DNA of 64,000 nucleotides, taken from Marinicauda salina (lineage in GTDB: Bacteria > Pseudomonadota > Alphaproteobacteria > Caulobacterales > Maricaulaceae). The position numbers were made by a program, and so were the translations under genes. The notes beneath the pieces are model-generated. The model searched no databases, was not told the DNA's origin, and was given only the letters and a program-made list of their open reading frames with translations. The first letter of the stretch is position 1. Each line of letters begins with the position of its first letter. Where the stretch lies: assembly GCF_003122085.1 (NCBI RefSeq), contig NZ_QEXV01000004.1, forward strand, positions 124,001 through 188,000. Direction: 5' to 3'. Below, in pieces: positions 6,752-16,291 of this stretch.

Positions 6752-8314
6752 TCAGGGCGTGCGCCTTGACGCCTGGTTTACGACGCCGCCGGTGAGCAGG
6801 AGCAGGACCGACAGCGAGAACGCGCCGAGCGCCAGCCAGCGATCATGGGCGCGCATGAACTCGACGACGCGCTCGCGGCTGAACATCGGCTGGGCGCCCG
6901 GGCCGAACGGCGTCACCATGGCGGTGTCCCAGAGCGCGGCGCTTCCGCGCAGGTCGCTCCACAAGGCCGACCGGGCGAGGCGGCGGGCGGCGCGGGCGAA
7001 GTCGGCGCCGCGCGGCGAGGTGATCAGCACGATCGTCCGTCCCGATCCGTCCTCGTACATGCCGGCCACGCCGGTGACCGGCGCCAGCCCGTTCGTCTCC
7101 TCGGCGGCGAACGCGGTCGATCCGCGGAAGCGGCGCTCGCGCGGGGCGCGGGAGGCGGCGGCGTCGGCGGCGGCGCGCAACTCGGCGGGCGCGCGGGAGA
7201 AGAGCCGCGAGTCCATGTGCTCCTCGGGGCCCAGCACCATGATGTCGTGTCCGTCGGGGGCGGCGCGGGCGTCGTCGCCGAACCAGCCGTAGATCCAGGC
7301 CGACCCGGACGCGAGCGCGGCGCGCGCGACGACGGTCAGCGCGGCGGCGCGCTCCTCGGGCGTCTCCGTGGCGAACACGACGGCGGCCCGGCCGCCCTGG
7401 TCGGCGCCGAACGGCGCGCCGCCTGCGGCCAGCGCCGACAGGCCGGAGTCGCCGCTCGCGCCCGCGCCCTCGCGCGTCAGGCGCGGCGCGTTGAGCGCGT
7501 GGGAGGCGTTGAACGCCTGGTCCTGGCCGATGAAGGAGCGGGCGGCGAACAGGCGCGCGGCGGCGACCAGCGCGGTGCGGTCGCCGGCGGCGAGCCGGAT
7601 ATGGGTCGGATCGGCGAGCGTGACCGACGCCGGCACCGGCGCGATCTCGGCGCTGACCACGAGCTCGGCGATCTCGGGTTCGCTCACGAGGATCGGCGCC
7701 TCGCCCATGCGCAGGGCGAGCGCCTGGGCGGCGAGCGCGGCGACGGTCGGCTGCTCGGGGCCCGCGGCGTCGGTCGCGAGATGGATGCGGCGCGGCGCGG
7801 CGAAATCGGCGCCGAGCGCGCGCTCGGCGGCGTCCAGGCTTTCATAGCCGTCGGCCGGCGCGGCGGCGACGCGCAGGCGGCTCGCCTCGGCGTCGATCGT
7901 CCAGCCGTCGACGCCTTCGCCCTCGAAGCGGAGGGTGAGGGTGTTATCGCCGGCCTGGAGCGCGTCCGAATAGAGCGAGAAGCGCGCCTCGAAAGCCTCC
8001 GGACGCGGGCTCAGAATGACCGGCTGGGAGCGGTTGACCGTGACCGCGATGCGCCCGCCGGAGCGGTCGCTCCGGGGCCGCGCGGCGAGCACCAGCTCGA
8101 TCGCCTCGGCCTCGGCGCCGGGCGCCAGCGAGAACGTGATGCGTGCGTCGTCGCGCGCGGCGTCCAGCGGAAACTCGTTGCCGACATCGACGAACCGGGA
8201 CAGAACGTGCTCTTCAGAGCGGGCGGGACGATGGTCGGCCGAAGCCGCCCCCGCCGGAAGGAGGGCCCAGATAGCTGCTCCGACAAGGCTCAGCAGGCCA
8301 ATTCGTATCGACAT
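6752..8314 (-). CDS. BcsB-like periplasmic protein with C-terminal membrane anchor
   Basis: The 520-residue protein has a signal peptide (to about residue 26), a large periplasmic beta-rich region and one C-terminal transmembrane helix (about 495-515, LALGAFSLSVLLLLTGGVV). The ordering of jelly-roll-like segments (FSLYSDALQAGDNTLTLRF) and the end pattern 'LWSDLRGSAALW...' resemble BcsB, the cellulose synthase co-factor. Similarity is judged by eye and is moderate. It is shorter than classical BcsB (about 750 residues) and no bcsA or other polysaccharide synthase gene adjoins it. A good ribosome site (GAGGGGAG) precedes the ATG, and a consensus CtrA-type site lies in the divergent promoter region. 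Confidence 0.5.
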   Translation of the reverse strand: MSIRIGLLSLVGAAIWALLPAGAASADHRPARSEEHVLSRFVDVGNEFPLDAARDDARITFSLAPGAEAEAIELVLAARPRSDRSGGRIAVTVNRSQPVILSPRPEAFEARFSLYSDALQAGDNTLTLRFEGEGVDGWTIDAEASRLRVAAAPADGYESLDAAERALGADFAAPRRIHLATDAAGPEQPTVAALAAQALALRMGEAPILVSEPEIAELVVSAEIAPVPASVTLADPTHIRLAAGDRTALVAAARLFAARSFIGQDQAFNASHALNAPRLTREGAGASGDSGLSALAAGGAPFGADQGGRAAVVFATETPEERAAALTVVARAALASGSAWIYGWFGDDARAAPDGHDIMVLGPEEHMDSRLFSRAPAELRAAADAAASRAPRERRFRGSTAFAAEETNGLAPVTGVAGMYEDGSGRTIVLITSPRGADFARAARRLARSALWSDLRGSAALWDTAMVTPFGPGAQPMFSRERVVEFMRAHDRWLALGAFSLSVLLLLTGGVVNQASRRTP

Positions 8315-8330
8315 GAAACGCTCCCCTCGC

Positions 8331-8345
8331 TTAACACTCTATTAA
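8331..8345. promoter_or_regulatory. CtrA-type operator TTAA-N7-TTAA
   Basis: TTAA at 8331-8334, a seven-base spacer, and TTAA at 8342-8345, flanked as GCTTAAC...TTAAGC, give a perfect match to the TTAA-N7-TTAA core on both strands. It lies 16 bases above the BcsB-like start and 25 bases above the DUF1491 start, so it could control both divergent genes in the cell cycle. Confidence 0.6.
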
Positions 8346-8369
8346 GCAATCCTCCTGCCATCAAGCCGC

Positions 8370-8708
8370 ATGCCCGAGGTCAAAACGCGAATCTGGGTGG
8401 ACGCCCTGCGCTGGCGCGCCGAATCGGCGGGCGCGGCGGTCTATGTCGTCCGCCGCGGCGATCCGGACGCCGGCGCGGTGATCGTGAAAGTCTCGATGCA
8501 GGACGGGTTCGCGCGCCTGCTGGCGCCGGCGCGCGATTTCGAGGGCGAGCGGATCTGGACCTGGCCGCTCGGCGCGGAGCCGCTGCAGTCCGAGCGCGCC
8601 GACGGTTATATCGCGCGGCGCGCCCAGGACGATCCCGATCTCTGGGCGCTCGAGATCGAGGACCGTCAGGGTCGACACTTCCTTACCGAGCCGGTTGAGA
8701 ACTCTTAA
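8370..8708 (+). CDS. DUF1491 family protein
   Basis: The 112-residue protein reads VKTRIWVDALRWRAESAGA at the N-terminus, then YVVRRGDPDAGAVIVKV and a final WALEIEDRQGRHFL. This is the full-length DUF1491 pattern found across Alphaproteobacteria. Function is unknown. The ATG at 8370 directly begins the conserved region, so the start is secure. It is divergent from the BcsB-like gene and shares the CtrA-type site. Confidence 0.85.
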   Translation: MPEVKTRIWVDALRWRAESAGAAVYVVRRGDPDAGAVIVKVSMQDGFARLLAPARDFEGERIWTWPLGAEPLQSERADGYIARRAQDDPDLWALEIEDRQGRHFLTEPVENS

Positions 8709-8764
8709 CCGGCATACGGCATGCTCTCGCCGGATTGTGGGGCTAGAGGTATCCGGCGGCTGTC

Positions 8765-9172
8765 ATGCTGTTTCTTTTCAATGACGTCGTGTTCGATGTG
8801 GGCGATCCGCGCGAGACCGCGATGCGTTGCGGCGCGCCGTTCAGCGCGGGCCAGCTCATGTCGGTCAATGTCGCCCAGGCGGCCAAGATGGTCCGCGAGG
8901 CCGTTTTCGCCGATCCGGCAATCGCCCAGTCGCATGACGAGAAGCCGCGCTTTCTGGCCGCGCTGATCGCCTGGAAGACCAAGCAGGCCAACGCCATGCT
9001 CGCCGTGCGGCCGACGGCGTCCAAGTCGGCGCTCGACGTGAATATCCGGCTCGCCGCGGCGTCGACGCCGGTGATGCAGCGGCTTCTCGCCTTGCAGGAA
9101 AACGGGCGCCTGACGCTCCGGGCGGCCGAGGATGCGATCTGGGCGGTGGCGCCGGCGCGCTTGCGCGCCTGA
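8765..9172 (+). CDS. Conserved-looking hypothetical protein
   Basis: The 135-residue protein begins MLFLFNDVVFDVGDP and is soluble by composition, with a helical middle (MVREAVFADPAIAQ, ALIAWKTKQANAMLA) and no signal peptide or Cys cluster. I do not recognise a family. Codon use and GC match the neighbours. It stands 46 bases upstream of prfC in the same direction and may share its transcript. Confidence 0.65.
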   Translation: MLFLFNDVVFDVGDPRETAMRCGAPFSAGQLMSVNVAQAAKMVREAVFADPAIAQSHDEKPRFLAALIAWKTKQANAMLAVRPTASKSALDVNIRLAAASTPVMQRLLALQENGRLTLRAAEDAIWAVAPARLRA

Positions 9173-9218
9173 GCGGGCTTCGCTACGTCGCGTCTCACGA
9201 CGCTGACCGGACGCCTCC

Positions 9219-10816
<1,598 letters not shown>

Positions 10817-10820
<4 letters not shown>

Positions 10821-12061
10821 GCGCGGCGAACGGCGAGGCGGGGATCTTCAGCGTCCAGTCGATCGAGGACCTCTGGGCGCTCGTCGTGGAGGCGTGGGAC
10901 ACCAGCTTTCTCGGCATGAATGTCGGCGACGGCCTCATGGCCGTCGGCGTCCTGCTGGTCGCCTTCCTGTTCCGCGGCCTGTTTTCGCGGCTCCTGAAGG
11001 TCGTGCTCAAGCGCCAGGTCGAGCGCACCGAGACGCTGCTCGACGACAAGGTGCTCCACGCCGTCAGCCCCCCGCTCAAGCTCGTGCCGGTCATCGCGGG
11101 CGTCTATATCGCCGTGCTCGTTCTGGGCCTGGACGGGCCGGACGGGGCGGGCGCGGGCGTCAAGCTCGTCCAGTCGCTCATCGTGATCGCGCTGTTCTGG
11201 GCGCTCTACAACGCGGTGATGCCGGTCTCGCACCTGCTGCACGGCCTGCGCGAGCTGCTCACGCCGGTGCTCGTCGACTGGCTGGCCAAGGCGCTGCGCA
11301 TCCTGTTCCTGATTGTCGGCGCCGGCGCGGTGCTGCAGGTCTGGGGCATCCCCGTCGCGCCGATCGTCGCCGGCCTCGGCCTGTTCGGCGTCGCCGTCGG
11401 CCTCGGCGCCCAGGACCTGTTCAAGAACCTGATCGCCGGCCTGCTCATCCTCACCGAGAAGCGCTTCGTGCCCGGCGAATGGATCCTCGTCGACGGCGTC
11501 GTCGAGGGCCATGTCGAGAAGATCAATTTCCGCTCGACGCTGGTGCGCCGCTTCGACAAGAGCCCCGTCTACGTGCCCAACAGCTTCCTCGCCGACAATG
11601 CGGTGACGAACTTCACCCGCATGACCCATCGCCGGATCAAGTGGTATATCGGCGTCGAGTACAAGACGACGGTCGACCAGCTCAAATACATCCGCGACCA
11701 CGTCATGGCCTATATCGAGGCCAACGAGGAGTTCGCCCAGGCGCCCGAGGTCTCGACCTTCATGCGCGTGGACTCCTTCGGCGCCTCGTCGATCGATTTC
11801 CTGCTCTACGCCTTCACCCGCTCGACGAGCTGGCTGGAATGGCTGCGGATCAAGGAAGAGCTCGCCTTCGAGATCAAGCGCATCGTCGAAGAGGGCGCGG
11901 GCACGGCCTTCGCCTTCCCGTCGACGACGATCTACATGGACGACGGCTCGGAAGTCTTCGTGCCGCCGCAGGTGCGCGAGCATTCCGCGGCGAAGACGGC
12001 CGCGATCGAGGATCAGCGCGCCGGCGGCGAGAGCGACGCGGGCGAGGACGGCGGCCGCTGA
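10817..12061 (+). CDS. MscS-family mechanosensitive channel
   Basis: The 414-residue protein has an N-terminal domain with about five transmembrane helices (residues 30-190). The pore-lining TM3-like segment GLGLFGVAVGLGAQDLFKN (about 190-210) is followed by the beta-domain (GEWILVDGVVEGHVEKINFRST) and the cytosolic mixed domain. These are hallmarks of small-conductance mechanosensitive channels that release osmolytes on hypo-osmotic shock. It overlaps prfC by 4 bases (ATGA), so it is translationally coupled. The C-terminal 40 residues are polar and variable. Confidence 0.92.
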
Positions 12062-12135
12062 GGCGCGGGCGGCGCCCCCTGTCATGGCGCGCGCAAAGCT
12101 CTATCCTTGCGGCCGAACCGCAGGGGAGACTTGTC

Positions 12136-13155
12136 ATGCGTCACGCCATCATCGCGTCCGCCGCCGCCGCCCTCGCCGCCGGCGCGGCCTCGGCCCAGGA
12201 CTTCGCCAGCGAGCCGGGCGAGGGCGAAATCCTCATCGAGGAATGGACCGTTCCCTGGGAGAACACGCGCCCGCGCGATCCCTACACGATCGACGGCGAG
12301 ACGGTCTGGTTCGTCGGCCAGCGCGCCGATTATCTCGGCCGTTTCGACGTCGGGTCGCAAAGCTTCGCGCGCATCGACATGCGCGAGGGCGCCGGGCCGC
12401 ACAACGTCATCGTCGATGACGCCGGCGATCCCTGGTATGCGGGCAATCGCGACGCCCACATCGCGCGCTACGACGTCGAGACGGGCGAATTCGACTTCAT
12501 CGAGATGCCCGACGGTCATCCGCGCGACCCCCACACCCAGGTGTTCGATTCCAACGGCGACATCTGGTTCACCGGCCAGGGCGCCAACACGATCTCGAAG
12601 CTCACCCTCTCCGATCGTTCGGTCGAGACGATCGCCGTCCCCACCGAGGGCGCGCGGCCCTACGGCATCAAGATCGCGCCCGACGGGACGATCTGGGTGG
12701 CGCTGCTGGGAACCAACAAGCTCGCCTCGGTCGATCTCGAGACGATGGCGCTCACCGAACACGTCCTGCCGCGCGAGGCCGCCCGGCCGCGCCGGCTGGC
12801 GATCACCTCGGACGGCCGCGTCTGGTACGTCGACTACATGGAAGGCTGGCTAGGCGCGTTCGATCCCGAAGACGGCTCGATCGAGGAATGGCGCGCGCCG
12901 GGTGAAGCCGAGTCGCGGCCCTACGCCGCGGCGCGGGACTCGCAGGACCGCATCTGGTTCGTCGAGACCGGCCCCGAGCCGAACAATTTCGTCGGCTTCG
13001 ATCCCGAGTCCGAGGTGTTCTTCTCCCAGACGCCGGTTCCCTCTGGCGGCGGCACGGTGCGCCACATGCAGTACTTCGCCCCCGACGGCGTGATCTGGTT
13101 CGGCGCCGACACCAACATGATCGGCCGCGCCGTCGTGGAGCCGGCCGCCGAATGA
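12136..13155 (+). CDS. Secreted beta-propeller protein, Vgb (virginiamycin B lyase)-like
   Basis: The start is set at ATG 12136, preceded by CAGGGGAGA, because it opens a clear signal peptide (MRHAIIASAAAALAAGAASAQ). The 339-residue protein then shows repeated blades with the pattern '(D)GxxWFxxxxxxxIxxxD' (VWFVGQRADYLGRFD, IWFTGQGANTISKLT, IWVALLGTNKLASVD, VWYVDYMEGWLGAFD, IWFGADTNMIGR). This is the Vgb/SMP-30-like propeller pattern. Vgb itself linearises streptogramin B, but most environmental homologues have no proven activity. It overlaps the following CxxCH gene by 4 bases, suggesting a joint periplasmic role. Confidence 0.75.
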   Translation: MRHAIIASAAAALAAGAASAQDFASEPGEGEILIEEWTVPWENTRPRDPYTIDGETVWFVGQRADYLGRFDVGSQSFARIDMREGAGPHNVIVDDAGDPWYAGNRDAHIARYDVETGEFDFIEMPDGHPRDPHTQVFDSNGDIWFTGQGANTISKLTLSDRSVETIAVPTEGARPYGIKIAPDGTIWVALLGTNKLASVDLETMALTEHVLPREAARPRRLAITSDGRVWYVDYMEGWLGAFDPEDGSIEEWRAPGEAESRPYAAARDSQDRIWFVETGPEPNNFVGFDPESEVFFSQTPVPSGGGTVRHMQYFAPDGVIWFGADTNMIGRAVVEPAAE

Positions 13156-13649
13156 GGCGTCTGGTCTGCGCCATGGTCTGGGCCCTCGCCGGCCTCGCGC
13201 CGGCGCTAGCCTATCCAGACGGCGCGCCCTGGGGCCACACGGGCGCGTCCGGCGAAGGGACGTGCCAGTCCTGCCACGGCGCGCAGGATGCGGTGCGCAG
13301 CTCCACCCGCATCATTCTCGAGGGACTGCCCGAAGCGATCGAACCCGGCGCGCGCTACGCGCTGACCATCCGGCTGGACGCTCCGGCGGAGATCAGGGGC
13401 TTCCAGATCGCGGCGACGGATGCGGGCGGCGCCGACGCCGGCGGGTTCGCCGCCGTCGACGAGACGGTCGAGGCCGACGGCGCGCGGGCGCGATCGGTTT
13501 CGCCGGCTTCCGAGTGGATGCTCGCGTGGACGGCGCCCGAAGTCGCGCCGTCGTCGCTGGTCTTCTCTGTGGCGATGGTGGCGGGCAATGACGACGCCTC
13601 GCCCTTCGGCGACGTCGTTCACCTGCGCCGGTTCACGATCGGCGAGTGA
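13152..13649 (+). CDS. Periplasmic CxxCH protein with Reeler-like domain
   Basis: This 165-residue protein has a signal peptide (MRRLVCAMVWALAGLAPALA). It then has PDGAPWGHTGASGEGTCQSCHG, where CQSCH is a single haem c attachment motif. An approximately 110-residue beta-sandwich follows (YALTIRLDAPAEIRGFQIA, SLVFSVAMVAGNDDASPFGD) like the Reeler / choice-of-anchor V domains. Such combinations occur in secreted redox or anchoring proteins. The ATG overlaps the stop of the propeller gene. Whether haem is bound is inference; the ccm genes needed for it are present in this window. Confidence 0.65.
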   Translation: MRRLVCAMVWALAGLAPALAYPDGAPWGHTGASGEGTCQSCHGAQDAVRSSTRIILEGLPEAIEPGARYALTIRLDAPAEIRGFQIAATDAGGADAGGFAAVDETVEADGARARSVSPASEWMLAWTAPEVAPSSLVFSVAMVAGNDDASPFGDVVHLRRFTIGE

Positions 13650-13655
13650 GCCGCC

Positions 13656-14741
13656 TCAGGCCGCGGCCATGTCGCGGCGCATGCGCCAGAACCGCATGGC
13701 GCGCTCGGCGACGGCCGGTTCGATGGCGTCGTAGTGGCGGCCATAGTCCTCGGCGGCGGCGAAGGCGTCCCGCCGGTCGCCCTCGCGCAGCATGGCCAGG
13801 GTGACGAAGAGCGGACGCTCGAAATTCGCCGCCTTGCAGATCAGCGCCAGCGGATCGAGCGACTCGTGGTCGAGCGCGCGCTTGGCGGCGCTGAAATCGA
13901 CGCCGGCCAGCTCGGCGAAGGCGACGCAGAAATGGACATGCTTGCGCTCGCGCAAGAGCGAGGCGAGCAGCGAGCCGTTCAGCTCCTTGCGCATGCTCTT
14001 GGTGGCGACGAATTTCTCGGCCTCGGCGATGTCCTTGTCCTCGGCCAGCCGAGCGCGCAGCCGGGCGTCGGAGGCGGCGAGGGCGTCCTCGAGCGCCTTG
14101 GGCTCCAGGCCGTCGAAGCGCTGGAGGATGGTCTCGCGCAGCGTCGATTTGACGACGACGAGGAGATCGTTGAGCAGGTCGGGCGGGGTGTCCTGGCGGC
14201 CGACGAGCGGCGCCTGGAGCGTTTCGCTCTCCTGGGCGCGGCGGGTCACCTCCTCGTAGACGCGCCGCGAGAGGCTGGCGTTGTCGTTGCTGACCAGGGT
14301 GGCGACGGTCTCGTCGTCGCCGTGTTCGACGATGGCCTCGGAGACCTTCTCGGAAACGTCCTCGCGCTGCGAGATCGCCCGCATGTGCTGCTGGCTGGCC
14401 TCCTCGACGATGGCGACAAGGTCCTCCTCGCTCAGCGCCGACGAGCCCTGAAGGACGGGCGCGGCGACTTCAATCGCGTCGCGGGCGAGCTGGAGGATCA
14501 GATCGCGCGGCGCGGCCTCGGCGTCGGCGAAGCGGCGCGACAGCTCGACGCGCGCGTCCTGGGCGGCCTGGCTGGCGAGCACTGAGAGGATCTCGCCGAA
14601 CTGCGACTGGACGCTGGAGCCGGCCTCGGCCTCGGTGTCGAAGAAGAGATCGGTCACCTCGCGCAGAAGCTCGCGCCGGCGGTCCGAGGACTTCTCCTTC
14701 GCGAGCGCGGTCAGTGCGTCCAGTTTCGACAAGCCGCTCAT
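13656..14741 (-). CDS. DUF2336 protein
   Basis: The 361-residue, soluble, all-helical protein matches the DUF2336 pattern. It shows SKLDALTALAKEKSSDRRRELLREVTDLF at the N-terminus, a 'VLQGSSALSEEDLVAIVEEASQQHMRAIS' region, and repeated 'VSEAIVEHGDDETVATLVSNDNASLS' segments of HEAT-like helices. It is common in Alphaproteobacteria, with function unknown. A strong ribosome site (GCAGGAGG) precedes the ATG. It converges with the CxxCH gene with a 6-base gap. Confidence 0.88.
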   Translation of the reverse strand: MSGLSKLDALTALAKEKSSDRRRELLREVTDLFFDTEAEAGSSVQSQFGEILSVLASQAAQDARVELSRRFADAEAAPRDLILQLARDAIEVAAPVLQGSSALSEEDLVAIVEEASQQHMRAISQREDVSEKVSEAIVEHGDDETVATLVSNDNASLSRRVYEEVTRRAQESETLQAPLVGRQDTPPDLLNDLLVVVKSTLRETILQRFDGLEPKALEDALAASDARLRARLAEDKDIAEAEKFVATKSMRKELNGSLLASLLRERKHVHFCVAFAELAGVDFSAAKRALDHESLDPLALICKAANFERPLFVTLAMLREGDRRDAFAAAEDYGRHYDAIEPAVAERAMRFWRMRRDMAAA

Positions 14742-14818
14742 TCAGGCCTCCTGCGGGAAGACAGCTCCTGCATCCTCAGATCGGCCGGTAAAGAAACCGT
14801 GCGTCGATATGGTGAATC

Positions 14819-15250
14819 TCATTGCGGCGCCGCGCCGGCGAGCTCGCCGCCGAGTTCGGTCGCGATCGCCAGATCGCCCGAGGCGGGATGGCCGTCGAGA
14901 ACGATGAGCGCGCGCTGCTCGATCCGGTTCGGCGGGCGCTCGCCGGCGGCCTCGATGCGCGCGGCGACGTCTTCGGACAGGCCGGTCACGGCGACGGGAT
15001 GCGGCGCGGGCGTGCGCGCGGAGGAGAGCAGCTCGCACCGTCCGCCGCGGTCGGGCCGCGCCGGCCGCCAGGTCCATGCCCGGCAGCGGGCCTCCAGCGC
15101 GCAGGTCGCCGAGCACGCCGCCCAGCTCTCTGCGGGCGCGCCGTGGAGACGCTCGATCACCGCGCCGCGGCGTTCATGGCCTTCGAGCACGGCGCCGTCG
15201 GGCAGGCCGCCCGCGCCGGCGAGCAGTAGGAGAGGAAGCATCCAGGTCAT
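14819..15250 (-). CDS. Small secreted protein with PAN/apple-like domain
   Basis: The frame is open far upstream because of antisense coding bias, so the start is put at ATG 15250, which opens a signal peptide (MTWMLPLLLLAGAGGLPDG). The 143-residue product has AESWAACSATCALEARCRAW followed by a further Cys in GRCELLSSA. This is the Cys spacing of PAN_4/apple domains (C-x3-C-x6-C...C). These domains bind carbohydrate or protein. The C-terminal 60 residues look unrelated (RALIVLDGHPASGDLAIA). Start and function are tentative. Confidence 0.5.
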   Translation of the reverse strand: MTWMLPLLLLAGAGGLPDGAVLEGHERRGAVIERLHGAPAESWAACSATCALEARCRAWTWRPARPDRGGRCELLSSARTPAPHPVAVTGLSEDVAARIEAAGERPPNRIEQRALIVLDGHPASGDLAIATELGGELAGAAPQ

Positions 15251-15364
15251 GCCGCGATGGTAGTGCGGCCGTCTTGATAAAGCCTTGCCGCGCGAAGGCC
15301 GTTGCGCGCCGCGACGGTCGCGTCTAACGAACGGGCGAGGCTGTCCGGCTGGAGACGGGATCTG

Positions 15365-16291
15365 ATGACGAGCGAGGTCGAAAGCGCCGGGAAGGACCGC
15401 AGCCGGCTCTCCCGATTGGTCGAGAGCGCGGCCTTCCGGCACTTCATCACCGGGCTGATCCTGATCAACGCGCTCATTCTCGGCGCGACCACCTATCCGC
15501 TGCCGGACGATGTTGTCGCCGCGCTGCATCTGGCCGACAGCGTCATCATCGGCATGTTCGTCGTCGAGCTGACGCTGAAGATGGTCGCCTGGCGGGGCCG
15601 CTTCTTCACCTCCGGCTGGAACTGGTTCGACCTGTTCGTCGTGGGCATATCGCTCGTGCCGAGCGCGGGCGCGTTCACCGTGCTGCGGGCCTTGCGCGTG
15701 CTGCGCCTGTTCCGGCTGTTCTCGGTGCTGCCCCAGATGCGCGCCGTCGTGGAGGCGCTCGCCCGCGCCATCCCCGGCATGGGCGCGATCCTTCTGGTGC
15801 TCGGGTTGATCTTCTACGTCGCCGCGGTGATGGGCGCGAAGCTGTTCGCGGGCACGCATCCGCAATTCTTCGGCGATCTCGGCGCCTCGGCCTTCACCCT
15901 GTTCCAGGTGATGACGCTGGAGAGCTGGTCGATGGCGGTCGCCCGGCCGGTCGGCGAGGCGCATCCCTTCGCCTGGGTGTTCTTCGTCGTCTTCATCATC
16001 CTGACGAGCTTCGCGGTCTTGAACCTGTTCATCGCGGTGATCGTGGACTCGCTCCAGTCGAAGCATTTCGACGAGGAGACGGAGCGCCAGGAGACCGCCC
16101 ATGACGAGCGCACGGAGCTGCTCGCCGAAATTCGATCGATGCGATCGGAGATCGCCGAATTGCGCGCCGCTCTGGGCGGGCCTCAGCCTTCCACGGGAGC
16201 GGGATCCAGCTCCTCCTCGAACGACGAGGATTCGAGCGCTTCGTCCGACGCCTCGAGCACGTCGCCGAAGGACGCCGACAGCGCCGAGTAG
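15365..16291 (+). CDS. Voltage-gated sodium channel-like ion transporter (BacNav type)
   Basis: The start is set at ATG 15365, preceded by GGAGACGGGATCTG, giving 308 residues. Six transmembrane segments fit one voltage-gated repeat. S4 is TVLRALRVLRLFRLF with arginines every third residue (108, 111, 114, 117). The selectivity filter TLESWSM (184-190) matches the NaChBac filter TLESWAS. A C-terminal coiled coil (about 235-280, QETAHDERTELLAEIRSMR) fits the BacNav tetramerisation helix. The last 35 residues are Ser/Asp-rich and are encoded antisense to the end of the PBP gene. Function: tetrameric Na+ channel. Confidence 0.9.
   Translation: MTSEVESAGKDRSRLSRLVESAAFRHFITGLILINALILGATTYPLPDDVVAALHLADSVIIGMFVVELTLKMVAWRGRFFTSGWNWFDLFVVGISLVPSAGAFTVLRALRVLRLFRLFSVLPQMRAVVEALARAIPGMGAILLVLGLIFYVAAVMGAKLFAGTHPQFFGDLGASAFTLFQVMTLESWSMAVARPVGEAHPFAWVFFVVFIILTSFAVLNLFIAVIVDSLQSKHFDEETERQETAHDERTELLAEIRSMRSEIAELRAALGGPQPSTGAGSSSSSNDEDSSASSDASSTSPKDADSAE

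Noticed and set aside
8690-8710. CtrA site at the end of the DUF1491 gene (TTGA...TTAACC)
   Set aside because: The spacing between half-sites is six rather than seven bases and the first half-site has a mismatch.
12136-13155. Streptogramin resistance gene vgb in the strict sense
   Set aside because: The fold matches, but it has a signal peptide and environmental relatives rarely have lyase activity; resistance cannot be read from the sequence.
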